A DNA stretch of 64,000 bases, from NCBI GenBank assembly GCA_017302135.1, contig JAFLDZ010000004.1, forward strand, positions 1 through 64,000, written 5' to 3'. Each line of letters starts with the position of its first letter. Position 1 is the stretch's first letter. Positions 16,951 through 25,578 of this stretch are shown piece by piece. The notes beneath the pieces are model-generated. The model was given only the letters and a program-made list of their open reading frames with translations, did not search any database and was not told where the DNA came from. Source of the stretch: Lysobacterales bacterium (GTDB lineage: Bacteria > Pseudomonadota > Gammaproteobacteria > Xanthomonadales > Xanthomonadaceae). A program made the translations under genes and the position numbers.

Positions 16951-18804
16951 ATGTCTTTCAATCGTGGGGCCAAACGGCCCGTTCGCAGTGTGCTCACGGT
17001 CGCCTTGATCACGGCCGCCGCCGCAGTGGCTGCGCCGGCGTTCGCAGCCGGTCCGTATTCGCAGACCGTGTTCTTCGGCGACAGCCTGACCGACGGCGGT
17101 TTCTTCCGCCCGCTGCTGCCAGCCAGCGTCCGTCCAGTGACCGGCCAGTTCACCACCAATCCGGGTCTGGTCTGGTCGCAGTACCTGGCCGATTTCTACG
17201 GCACCGGCGCCGCGCCGAACGGTAACGGCCAGACCGGCACCAACTATGCCGCTGGCGGTGCCCGCGTCGGCATCAACAGCACCGGCGCGCTGGGTCCGAT
17301 CCCGTCGCTCGCCACCCAGGTCACCAACTATCTCGCCGCCAACGGCGGCCGCGCCGACAGCCGCGCGCTGTTCACCGTGTGGGGCGGCGCCAACGATCTG
17401 TTCGCGATCACCAATGCAGGCGCGCCTGCGACGACCACCATCACCAACGCGGTGACTTCGGAAATCGGCATCGTCGCGCAGCTGCAGAATGCCGGCGCCA
17501 AGTACATTCTCGTCGCGACCGTGCCGGATCTCGGCCTGACCCCGGCTTTCCGCGCCTTGGGTCCAACCGCCCAGGCCCAGGGCACCGCGCTCACCACGAC
17601 CTACAACAGCTCGCTGTTCAGCGGTCTGGCCAGCAATGGTCTGCGCGTGATCCCGCTCGACACCTTCAATCTGATCCGCGAAATCACCGCGTCGCCGGCC
17701 GCGTACGGCTTCAGCAACATCGCCGGCACCGCCTGCCAGCCGCAGATCACCGCGAATTCGCTGACCTGCAACCCGACCAGCTACGTCACCCCGGACGCGC
17801 CCAACACCTACCTGTTCGCCGATGGCGTGCATCCGACCAGCCGCGCCCACCAGATCCTCTCGCAGTACGCCGTTTCCGTGCTGGAAGCGCCGCGTCAGAT
17901 CGCGCTGCTGCCGCACGCGACCGCCGTGGTCGGCCGCGCCCGCGCCGATCGCGTCTCCAGCCATCTCGCCGGCAAGCCCGAGGGCGATGGCATGCGCTGG
18001 TGGGTCGACACCCGCGCCGATGTCCAGCGCTACGACGACGCCAACAGCTACGACGGCGTTGCCCCGGCTGTCACCGGCGGTGTCGACTGGACCAGCGGCA
18101 ACTTCGTCTACGGCGGTTTCGCCGGCGTGGGCCGCAACTTCTCGGACTTCGGTCTGCGTGGCGGCGATTTCGACCAGACCGACGCCACCCTCGGCGGCTT
18201 CGCCGGTTGGTACGGCGACAACGTATGGGTCAATGGCCAGCTCAGCTACACGATGGTCCGCTATGAAGTGAACCGTGAAGTCTGGCTCGGCCCGGTCAAG
18301 CGCGGCCACAGCGGCTCGCCCGACGGCAGCAACCTGACCTTCGGCGTGAACGCGGGCTACAACTTCACCGACGAAGCGCTGACCCACGGCCCGGTCATCA
18401 GCGTGCTCGCGCAGCAGATCGACATCGACGGCTACGCCGAAGACCAGCCGACCCTGTCGACCTCGCTGGCCTACCCGGACCAGAGCTTCGATTCGCTGAT
18501 CACCAGCCTCGGCTGGCAGGCCAACTACAAGATCAACGACCACCTGGCGCCCTACGCCCGCATGACCTGGGACGTGGAACACGAAGACCAGGCCAAGGAA
18601 GCGTTCGCGCGTTCGCAGTCCATCACCGGCAGCCTGCAATATGCGGTCCCGGGCCAGACCTTCGACGACAGCTACCTGACCCTGCAGATGGGTGCCCGCA
18701 CCGAACTGTTCGGCATGGACGCCAACATCGGCGCCAGCGTGACCACGATGCAGGGCGGCGGCAACGACGCCACCCTGTTCGCCACCTTCGGCAAGCAGTT
18801 CTGA
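16951..18804 (+). CDS. GDSL-type esterase autotransporter
   Basis: A 617-residue secreted protein. A Sec signal peptide (about 1-33, ending AAPAFAAG) is followed by an SGNH/GDSL esterase passenger: FFGDSLTDGG with nucleophile Ser45, GTNYAAGGAR, WGGANDLF and DGVHPT with Asp291 and His294. From about residue 345 to the end is a type V autotransporter beta-barrel (alternating aromatic strands, C-terminal Phe in LFATFGKQF). It should hydrolyse lipids or esters at the outer-membrane surface, like EstA of Pseudomonas. The ATG at 16951 directly precedes the signal peptide. Confidence 0.93.
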   Translation: MSFNRGAKRPVRSVLTVALITAAAAVAAPAFAAGPYSQTVFFGDSLTDGGFFRPLLPASVRPVTGQFTTNPGLVWSQYLADFYGTGAAPNGNGQTGTNYAAGGARVGINSTGALGPIPSLATQVTNYLAANGGRADSRALFTVWGGANDLFAITNAGAPATTTITNAVTSEIGIVAQLQNAGAKYILVATVPDLGLTPAFRALGPTAQAQGTALTTTYNSSLFSGLASNGLRVIPLDTFNLIREITASPAAYGFSNIAGTACQPQITANSLTCNPTSYVTPDAPNTYLFADGVHPTSRAHQILSQYAVSVLEAPRQIALLPHATAVVGRARADRVSSHLAGKPEGDGMRWWVDTRADVQRYDDANSYDGVAPAVTGGVDWTSGNFVYGGFAGVGRNFSDFGLRGGDFDQTDATLGGFAGWYGDNVWVNGQLSYTMVRYEVNREVWLGPVKRGHSGSPDGSNLTFGVNAGYNFTDEALTHGPVISVLAQQIDIDGYAEDQPTLSTSLAYPDQSFDSLITSLGWQANYKINDHLAPYARMTWDVEHEDQAKEAFARSQSITGSLQYAVPGQTFDDSYLTLQMGARTELFGMDANIGASVTTMQGGGNDATLFATFGKQF

Positions 18805-18817
18805 TGCCGGGCGGCAT

Positions 18818-18850
18818 CGCGGCCCCCGGCGATGTTTCCCCGGGGCCGCG
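18818..18850 (+). terminator. Possible hairpin terminator of the GDSL gene
   Basis: CGCGGCCCC (18818-18826) pairs with GGGGCCGCG (18842-18850). There is no T-tract, so it could instead be a processing or stability hairpin between the esterase gene and the tRNA. Confidence 0.35.
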
Positions 18851-18874
18851 ACAGCCGCTAAGATGAAGCACTAC

Positions 18875-18948
18875 GCGGGTGTAGTTCAATGGTAGAACTG
18901 CAGCTTCCCAAGCTGCTAGCGTGGGTTCGATTCCCATCACCCGCTCCA
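18875..18948 (+). tRNA. tRNA-Gly (CCC)
   Basis: A 74-base cloverleaf with acceptor GCGGGTG pairing with CACCCGC, followed by discriminator T and encoded CCA (18946-18948). The anticodon stem GCAGC/GCTGC encloses the loop TTCCCAA, giving anticodon CCC. The T-arm GGGTTCGATTCCC is canonical. It borders the accessory block that begins downstream; tRNA-Gly genes are common integration targets. Confidence 0.95.
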
Positions 18949-18959
18949 AACGCACGAAC

Positions 18960-18986
18960 GGCGGCCCGCAGGGGTCGCCTTTTTTT
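18960..18986 (+). terminator. Terminator of tRNA-Gly
   Basis: GGCGGCCC (18960-18967) pairs with GGGTCGCC (18972-18979) with one G-T pair around a GCAG loop. It is followed by seven T residues, a standard intrinsic terminator 12 bases after the tRNA. Confidence 0.85.
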
Positions 18987-19150
18987 GTACGTTTAACGGT
19001 CAAATAAGCGGTAGCGCAGTAAAAGTAAAGGTAGTCCCAAAAAAACATACCCGCGCGCCATTGTCTAGCCTGAGGGGTGAGCCATGCACTATGGATCGGC
19101 CGAAGGCCGAAGCAGACTTGGATCGATTCTATATAATGAATTGAAGGTTA

Positions 19151-20503
19151 GTGAAAGAGAAAATTCATGCCCCTAAACGGCCACGCCCGCCCAACGTTAC
19201 TCAAAACTCAAGCGATGCAGCGAAAAGCTGGCGGGATTTGCAGGCCATGCCGCGCTCACGACCCATGTTTTTCTTTACTAGGTTGAAGACACATCCGCTG
19301 TGGTTATGGGGTTTGAAGCCGTCCATCATCGGGGGAGTGGCGGTGTTTGCTGCTTCGCCCTTGCTGATTACTCTTCCGATGGTTGCTGACGCATACGACA
19401 TCGTGCGTATGTCGAAAACGCTGTTCGTCGTTCTGGTGGGCTTCGTTTGGTCGGCCGCAACATCGGCCTATCTGATTGCACGTTGGACCGGTGCTCTCGA
19501 CCAGTACGACCGCCTGCGCAAGCGGCGGGCGGCCCCTGGAAGCAAGGGAAGCGGATTGCGCAGAATATTCGTCATAAAGCCGCCAGAAAAGCCCGATACG
19601 CGTGCGGCCGATGCCGCGCGGGATCTCCTGCGCATCGCCGTGCAATACCTCGAATCGCAGCGGTACAAAGCAGCACTTGACGCCTATCGGCATGCCTTGC
19701 GCACAGCGATGGGGAATTTCCAGCGCACGCGGCAATACGGGCTTCTCTACTACGGTCTGATCGCGTATCGCGGAATTGCCGCGTGTGCGCTGCAGGTGGG
19801 AAGAAAAGAAGAGGCGGCGGTTGCTATCGAAACCGGTCTGTTTCATGCTGAAACCGGTCTTGAGCGGTGGCCCGGTGCTCCGCAACTGGTGGAACAACAG
19901 GCGCTGCTTGCTGCGTTCAAATGGAAGACGGGCCTCGATGGAACGACCTATCATCCCCATGATCTCGGACAATGGCTCGGCGATGATGGCCTTTCTCCTG
20001 CAATCATGGCAACTGTTGCAACGCCGCCCGTGTCGGATTTTCTGCGGAAAGGCTCAGGGAATTTCCGGTTCGCGTCGAGCGACTTCAATGAACCCATAAC
20101 GCCACAAGGAATTGACACGGTGACCGATCCAGAAACGCGCCCACCGCTGAGCAACGGCTTGCCTCATCCGCCGATCCCGTCAAGATTGCGTGAATTGCTC
20201 GAAGACTATCCGGAACATCTCGCGCGGATACGGGAGGTGCTAGATAAAGTTGTTGAAGACCCGTTGAAATTGACGCCTCTCTTCGAGCAAGCGATTTGGG
20301 CTTTGGAGGACCAAACCACTGTCTTCATCAGAGAAGCGCAGGCGGAATTGGAAGTGGCGCAAGAGGCGGGTGAGGCGGACGCAATTGCGATGGCAAAGGC
20401 GAAAGTCAGTTTGATGCGGCGGTCCAGAAGCGCAAACGTGGGCCTGGGTAACTTAGACGAGATCTGGGAATATTTCAAAGCACACGCGGAATTTTTCAAA
20501 TGA
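19151..20503 (+). CDS. Membrane protein of unknown function, partner of the zeta-toxin effector gene
   Basis: A 450-residue protein not assigned to a family. Two hydrophobic segments (about residues 57-80 and 88-110) suggest a membrane hairpin. A helical region with TPR-like spacing follows (DLLRIAVQYLESQRYKAAL, YYGLIAYRGIAACALQVGR), then a C-terminal coiled-coil-like part rich in Glu and Ala (residues about 390-430). The start is a GTG at 19151 with GAAGG 4 bases upstream. Its stop overlaps the next ATG (ATGA, 20500-20503), so the two genes are translationally coupled. An immunity, antitoxin or delivery role is inferred from position only. Confidence 0.6.
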   Translation: MKEKIHAPKRPRPPNVTQNSSDAAKSWRDLQAMPRSRPMFFFTRLKTHPLWLWGLKPSIIGGVAVFAASPLLITLPMVADAYDIVRMSKTLFVVLVGFVWSAATSAYLIARWTGALDQYDRLRKRRAAPGSKGSGLRRIFVIKPPEKPDTRAADAARDLLRIAVQYLESQRYKAALDAYRHALRTAMGNFQRTRQYGLLYYGLIAYRGIAACALQVGRKEEAAVAIETGLFHAETGLERWPGAPQLVEQQALLAAFKWKTGLDGTTYHPHDLGQWLGDDGLSPAIMATVATPPVSDFLRKGSGNFRFASSDFNEPITPQGIDTVTDPETRPPLSNGLPHPPIPSRLRELLEDYPEHLARIREVLDKVVEDPLKLTPLFEQAIWALEDQTTVFIREAQAELEVAQEAGEADAIAMAKAKVSLMRRSRSANVGLGNLDEIWEYFKAHAEFFK

Positions 20504-23403
20504 ATGAGTTCAAGGCCGAGCTCAGTAAGGAAGAATCGCGGAGGCTTTTGCATGAGGTCGTAATTCCGGACTCGGGATTGGATGCGCTGGCAACCCACGA
20601 AAAACCGCGAGCGATTGTCTTGGCCGGCCAGCCGGGTGCAGGAAAGGGGGTGCTGGTGGGTGCGGCACGCCGTGAGTTCAACGGCGATATTCTTGTCATC
20701 GACCCCGATGAGCTTCGCGACGCGATTCCAGGTATTCGTCAACTTCAAGAAGCTGATCCCATTGATTGGCCCGACGCGACCAACAGAGGCGCTTTTAATC
20801 TCGCCAGTGGCTTGCGTGACGAAGGCATTAAGCGACACGTCAATCTCGTTATCGACGGTTCGATGAGCGATGCGGGCAACAGCGCTCGCACGATCGAGGC
20901 ACTGCAAAAGAAGGGCTATGAAGTCGAGGTTCGCGCGATTTCATCGCATTGGCTCGAAAGTGAGTTAGGTATCGACCAGCGTTTCACAGGACAGATTGAT
21001 CGGATTGGCGTGGCCCGCGACGTTAAAATGAGCTTTCACAATGATGTTTACAACGGCCTGCCAGGGAACCTCGACAAAGTCGCTGAAAGAACGGGTGTGC
21101 AGGTGCGCATCTACGATCGCGGCCTGAATGAGCTCTACGACAGCCGTCGAGATGTAGGCTCGCCCAGCGAGGTGCTGAGTGAAACGCGCGCAGGCCGCAT
21201 GGAAGACCCCGAAGTGCGGCAGCAGTTGCAGGAGGGCTGGAAGCGTCAACAAGGGTGGCACGAGGTAATGCCCGAGACGCTCCACGCGCGCCAGGATATT
21301 TCGCCGACGACCGCAGAGGCCTTGATCGCCGGAAGTACCGAGCGAGGAAAATTGGAACGCGCAACGGTGCGAGCGGAGAGCATCGCCGCCATTGAGGCCC
21401 CTGCGCAGGCTGCGGAGCCGTTACTGCCACGTCTCAATCGTGCCGGAACAGCGACAGGCCTCGCCGGCGTCGCAATGGCAGCTGCGGCCTACGACGCGAA
21501 AGAAACGGGCGAGCGCATCAGCACTGCGTTTGCCCAGGACAACCCGTCCGCCGTGCGGTCGGAAGCGACACACTTCACCGCACGCGGTGTGGGCGGCGTA
21601 GCGGCGATGTTCACGCCTGCCGCGGTAGGGGTCAGCGGCGGACCGGCGGTGGCACTTGCGGTCGCTGATGGCTATCTGCTTACCGAGGCGTTCGATCGCG
21701 GCGCAAGGTTTCTGGATGTCCGCAAGATCACGCACCAGACCGCAAGCGATGGCGCCGATTACGACTTCAACGGCAAGCAGTGGATCCGCGAGGATCTGCG
21801 CGCCGACTTTCGCGACGATGGCGTGCAGCGGCTGCAACAGCTGGATTTCGCGGCTCCGCCTGAGATCGAGCGCGAACTCAATGCCAAAGCCAGTGCCGAA
21901 GCGGTCAAGCAAGCCATCGGCACCACAAACCCGCGCGACCCCTTCGAGCAACCGGCGAACCCGACCGACGCGCCCAGCACCCGGCCGAGTCCATGGCGCT
22001 ATGAAGCGCAGAGCGGGGAGTGGGCGCGCGCACGATTTGAGGAGATTGATCCGACCGACCCACGATTGCCGGATCGGGAAGTTCGCGAGGTCGCCACGGC
22101 CGAGCGCGCGGCTGAGTTGAACCGCCAAGCCTTGGGCGTTATCGATCGCAACATCGTCGAAGGCCCCGCCGTGCTCGCCGCGCAGTATCAGATCGGCGCC
22201 AAGCGCAGTGGCTTCGGCGATTTCGGGGCGGAGCCGGAGGCAGTGGCGACTGCGTTGAACCCGAATACCTTGGAAGCGTCGAACGGCAAGCAATATATGC
22301 GCGACGCGCAAGGGCAGTGGTCGCATGACGGCACGCCTGCGACCGGCAATCGCGCATTGGAGCTGGATGCGACGCGGGAACGCCTGACGCCGGTGTTGGC
22401 GCAGCACCAACAGCAGTTGGCCGACACCAAGTCCTACGAAGCGCCGACCCCGGAGCAGCGCGATCGCGCCCAGTTGCGTCTGGCTTATACCAACGAGGGC
22501 TGGAACCCGTCGCCAGAACAGTTCGAAGCCAGCTATCTGGCGGTCAAGCGCACCCGGCAGATGTCGGATTTGACCGCAGAAAACTCGGGGTTGGTGTTGG
22601 AGAAAGACGCGAACGGCCAAACCCCACTCAACAGCCCGATCCTGCATACGCGCCAGGGGCCGAACAATGAAGTGCAGGTTGCCGCGAAGACCTATCCGGA
22701 CGAGATTGAGCTCGCATTGAGCGATGTCCGTGCGCGCGGACTGGCGAAAGGTGCGACGGTGCAGACTGCACCGGTGCACGCGATCGAACAAGCGACTACT
22801 GAACAACGCGACGTGCGTGAGCAGGTGCAGCGCGAGGCGAATCGGGCGGGCTTGTCGCAGGACGAAACTCAGGCAGCAGTGCGTGTAGCCGTGCCGTTGA
22901 CGTCAGGAGCGGACGGTCGGAATGGCAAGTCGCAAGAACCCGACCGAGTGCCCCAGGAAGAGGCCAAGCCGGAGCGGACCGGTGCGATGCTACTCGACAA
23001 TCCCACGCACCAGAACCACGCGATGTTCGCGACCTTACTCGGAGCGGTGAACGAGCGCGACAAACAGCTGGATCGCGAGCCAGACGAGATCAGCCGGCAG
23101 CTGGCGGGCGCTCTGGTCGAGAAAGCCCGCGAGCGCGGTCTAGACACGATCGGCGCGGTGAAATTCACGCCTGATGGAACCAAGGTCGGCATCACCGACA
23201 CGGCGGACCTGTCGGCACCGTGGGCGAAAACCGCAGTGGGCGATATCGGCCAACTGGCCGGACAGAAGCTGTCGCAAAGCAGCGAGAACGTTGCGGCGAT
23301 CAATCAGCAGATCGCGCTGGAGCAGAGCCTCAAGCCGCCGACCCACATGCAGTCGATGCAGGGTCCAGAGGACTCGACACCGAAAGGGCCACGGCTGGTC
23401 TGA
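20500..23403 (+). CDS. Zeta-toxin family protein with C-terminal XVIPCD (putative T4SS effector)
   Basis: A 967-residue protein. Residues about 35-260 form a zeta-toxin kinase domain: Walker A GQPGAGKG (43-50, GKG in place of GKS/T), VIDPDELR (66-73) and NLVIDGSMSD. Zeta toxins phosphorylate UDP-GlcNAc and poison cell-wall synthesis. A long middle region (about 300-800) includes a Gly/Ala-rich hydrophobic stretch near 310-400 and repeated GK/QW segments (FNGKQWIREDLRAD, SNGKQYMRDAQGQW). Residues about 828-935 resemble the XVIPCD (NPTHQNHAMFATLLGAV, ARERGLDTIGAVKFTPDG). It overlaps the membrane partner gene by 4 bases. The T4SS is not in this window, so the delivery route is inferred. Confidence 0.72.
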   Translation: MNEFKAELSKEESRRLLHEVVIPDSGLDALATHEKPRAIVLAGQPGAGKGVLVGAARREFNGDILVIDPDELRDAIPGIRQLQEADPIDWPDATNRGAFNLASGLRDEGIKRHVNLVIDGSMSDAGNSARTIEALQKKGYEVEVRAISSHWLESELGIDQRFTGQIDRIGVARDVKMSFHNDVYNGLPGNLDKVAERTGVQVRIYDRGLNELYDSRRDVGSPSEVLSETRAGRMEDPEVRQQLQEGWKRQQGWHEVMPETLHARQDISPTTAEALIAGSTERGKLERATVRAESIAAIEAPAQAAEPLLPRLNRAGTATGLAGVAMAAAAYDAKETGERISTAFAQDNPSAVRSEATHFTARGVGGVAAMFTPAAVGVSGGPAVALAVADGYLLTEAFDRGARFLDVRKITHQTASDGADYDFNGKQWIREDLRADFRDDGVQRLQQLDFAAPPEIERELNAKASAEAVKQAIGTTNPRDPFEQPANPTDAPSTRPSPWRYEAQSGEWARARFEEIDPTDPRLPDREVREVATAERAAELNRQALGVIDRNIVEGPAVLAAQYQIGAKRSGFGDFGAEPEAVATALNPNTLEASNGKQYMRDAQGQWSHDGTPATGNRALELDATRERLTPVLAQHQQQLADTKSYEAPTPEQRDRAQLRLAYTNEGWNPSPEQFEASYLAVKRTRQMSDLTAENSGLVLEKDANGQTPLNSPILHTRQGPNNEVQVAAKTYPDEIELALSDVRARGLAKGATVQTAPVHAIEQATTEQRDVREQVQREANRAGLSQDETQAAVRVAVPLTSGADGRNGKSQEPDRVPQEEAKPERTGAMLLDNPTHQNHAMFATLLGAVNERDKQLDREPDEISRQLAGALVEKARERGLDTIGAVKFTPDGTKVGITDTADLSAPWAKTAVGDIGQLAGQKLSQSSENVAAINQQIALEQSLKPPTHMQSMQGPEDSTPKGPRLV

Positions 23404-23408
23404 GCCGC

Positions 23409-23610
23409 GTCAAGCACACAGGAATGGCGGCACGCAGGCTTTGTGCGTTCGCCACGCCGGCACCATGTTGTTACGCAATGAAAGGCATCTGCGGCGCCTG
23501 CGGGGGCGAGCTGGGATAGCGGCTGGGTCGTGGACTTGCTGGGGAGCGGTTGTCGGAAAGATGCCGTGCGGGCATTTGAGAAATTTCTGGTTTGTGGGTG
23601 TCCTGGTTTT
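23409..23610 (-). pseudogene. Decayed start region of a third IS200-like transposase
   Basis: This stretch aligns by eye with the region around the N-terminus and upstream flank of the two intact transposases. It shares CACACAGGAA, AAGG with CTGCGG.GCCTG, CGAGCTGGGAT, CTGTCGG-like and TTTGTGGGTGTCC in the same order. Read on the minus strand it still encodes FHCV, as in the intact FHCVQRCVRRAF. It is too short and broken to be functional. It fills the gap after the zeta-toxin gene; nothing else is seen in 23404-23767. Confidence 0.55.
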
Positions 23611-23767
23611 CGAAACTTAATCAGAAGTAGCTATTGGAAACATGCTCTTCCTCATCGTCATGTTTATACCTCAGGTATAACCCCGTCCTCTTTACATGCT
23701 AACTGGCGTAAAACATTTATAAAAATAAATGTTACCAAAGTAACTATTTGGCCTTGGGAGTGATGAT

Positions 23768-24052
23768 ATGAACATAAAAGATATATGCATTGGCGACAGC
23801 GTAATCGTTGAGTATAGATTTGAAAATCAGACTTTGACGATGATCATCAAAGATTACAATGAAGCTTCATATGAAATCGTTATGAATCATTGTATCTATA
23901 TTTTGGTTAAGGGCTCTGTGGGGTTTGATTTGTCTGAGGGTAGTTTCAAAAGAAATGAAATCGGTGATCACTGGTGTTTTTTCGATTCAGATGGGGCTGT
24001 ACTTGAGCTCAAATTTAGAGGCTACACCATGAGGCAACTAAAGAATGATTAG
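23768..24052 (+). CDS. Hypothetical AT-rich protein
   Basis: A 94-residue protein of unknown family, mostly beta-like, with a high share of Asp, Glu and Ile (NIKDICIGDSVIVEYRFEN at the N-terminus). The gene and its 5' flank are clearly more AT-rich than neighbouring genes, with AT-ended codons, which suggests recent acquisition. The ATG at 23768 is preceded by GGGAGTGATGAT, giving a usable GGGAG. Size and place beside mobile elements would suit an orphan immunity or phage gene, but no such homology is visible. Confidence 0.5.
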   Translation: MNIKDICIGDSVIVEYRFENQTLTMIIKDYNEASYEIVMNHCIYILVKGSVGFDLSEGSFKRNEIGDHWCFFDSDGAVLELKFRGYTMRQLKND

Positions 24053-24065
24053 GGTCGTAGGGTCG

Positions 24066-24271
24066 GAGAACAAGGACCCCCACAATTCTGCGATCTGAGC
24101 CTTCGTGGTGAGAACAAGGGCACCCACAATTCTGGGCTGGAAAACTAAGGTAGTAGTGCAAAGGCGGTAGTGCAAAGGCGAGGACACCCACTATTTTTTC
24201 TGTTGCGCAGCTAATCGATAAATGCAAAGACTAGGACACCCACTATTCTTTCTGCTGCGCAGTTAATCGAT
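24066..24271. repeat. Three sets of direct repeats carrying the GGACACCCAC motif
   Basis: (A) A 25-base unit at 24066-24090 recurs at 24110-24134 with two mismatches. (B) A 14-base unit, GTAGTGCAAAGGCG, is in perfect tandem at 24153-24166 and 24167-24180. (C) A 48-base unit at 24172-24219 recurs at 24224-24271 with about six mismatches. Units A and C contain GGACACCCAC or a near version, the complement of GTGGGTGTCC found on the other side of the transposases. The 24053-24388 gap holds only these repeats and the 3' flank of the transposase. Confidence 0.8.
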
Positions 24272-24388
24272 GAAGCATGTGTGGCATGTGCTTGAATTTG
24301 CGACTTTTTTTGCTCCGCATTCGCAGTTCTCGAATGGTCGCTCAGGAGTAATTCTCCCTCGCGGGCTTCATCGTTTCTGGCGTATGTC

Positions 24389-25354
24389 TCAAGTAGGCCG
24401 CGCGATCATTTTCGACAAGCCAAGTCCTTTGATCCATCGTTGGCCAATGCGTTCGGCGATCGCAATCAGATCCTGCGCATCGCTGACGACGCGCCAATAG
24501 CCCGAGCCGATTGCTTTTACTCGCGTGACCCAGCGCTCGCGGCCTGGATCCACCGATAGCAGGATATGTGGCGCGTCAGTCGGGATCGCGCCGCGTTTTC
24601 CCTCGCGCAGTTGTCGCCCAGTCCAGTCCACCAGATCCAGGTATTCGCTTGTATGGATCGGCAGGCAGCGCAGCAGCGAGCCCGATGTCGGTAATAGGGG
24701 CTTCGTCAGTGTCGTCGGGTCGCATCGGGCATCTTCGATACGCTGCTGAATGCTGGTGTGATCGGAGTCTTCCAGCCGTGTGGCCATACCTGCCCGGATC
24801 GGGTTCAGGTCGACATAGGCCATCGCTGCCAGCACGGCGCGTGTATCGCACAGCAGTTGGCATTTGTAGCGGCCTTCCCAGAACCGCCCCTTGCAGCCAT
24901 CCTCGGCATTGGCGCGTCTGGCGATGGGCTCAGCCAAGCAGCGCATGAGCCACGAGAGGTCGCCCAATCGCCGGCGCAGTTCGCTCAGGTAAGGCAAGTC
25001 TCCGAGGATGCGTCGTCGTTTCTGTTCAAATGCGTTCAGACAGCCGTTTCTGGGTGGAAAAAGCGTCAGCCATCGCTCGACAATATCGTCATCGTCCCAT
25101 GTAGCGACTTGCGTTGGATCGATGTGTATGACGAGATGCAGATGGTTGCTCATCACCGCGTACGCGAGGATATCGGCAGCGAAGCACGAAGAGATCAATG
25201 CGATTCTGGCTCTTACCCATGTTTTGCGATGCTCGAACGACTGGCCGGTATAGTCGTCGATGCCACACAGGAACGCGCGGCGTACGCAGCGTTGGACACA
25301 GTGGAAGGTACCTGCGGTGCCTGTCTGGACGAGCTGGGATCGTGGCTGGGTCAT
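24389..25354 (-). mobile_element. IS200-like (Y1/HUH, RAYT-type) transposase, copy 1
   Basis: A 321-residue transposase with the HUH metal site in NHLHLVIHID, preceded by FHCVQRCVRRAFLCG and followed by GRFWEGRYKCQLL and YVDLNPIRAGMA, all typical of the REP-associated tyrosine transposase group. These enzymes cut and join single DNA strands at hairpin or short motif sites. The start is set at 25354, where MTQPRSQLVQTG matches the start of copy 2. GTGGGTGTCC lies upstream at 25431-25440 and GGACACCCAC repeats lie downstream. It is almost identical to copy 2 at 31710-32675. Confidence 0.88.
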
Positions 25355-25430
25355 TGCCGAGATCGTAGAGCGGCCATTGGGCTGTGGCTGTCGGGATGTG
25401 CCGTAAGGTTCAGTAGGGGGTTTCCGATTT

Positions 25431-25440
25431 GTGGGTGTCC
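25431..25440 (+). repeat. GTGGGTGTCC motif upstream of transposase copy 1
   Basis: The same 10-mer occurs at 23594-23603, 32752-32761 and 32783-32792, always on the N-terminal side of a transposase copy or remnant and preceded by TTTCTG/GATTT-like sequence. Its complement lies on the 3' side. It is a candidate recognition sequence or scar of this element. Confidence 0.7.
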
Positions 25441-25578
25441 CAGTTCTGTTTCGTTCTTCCCGGTTCAAGACTCCGAACAAAGCGAGCAACGGTTTCGAGT
25501 GCATGCCATTGGCCGTAGAACCAATCTGTCGAACGACCTGCCCTTGAACAATGGATACCACCCCAACGCACGCGCGCA

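Noticed and set aside
16828-18639. 603-codon open frame antisense to the GDSL autotransporter
   Set aside because: The opposite strand has clear catalytic blocks, a signal peptide and a beta-barrel. This frame shows only repetitive Gly/Val/Arg composition.
19132-19137. Perfect TATAAT as promoter of the 19151 gene
   Set aside because: No -35 at proper distance is seen, and the implied start would fall inside the ribosome-binding site, so it was not listed as a feature.
24066-24271. CRISPR array
   Set aside because: The repeats are of three different lengths, only two copies each, without regular spacers, and no cas genes are present.
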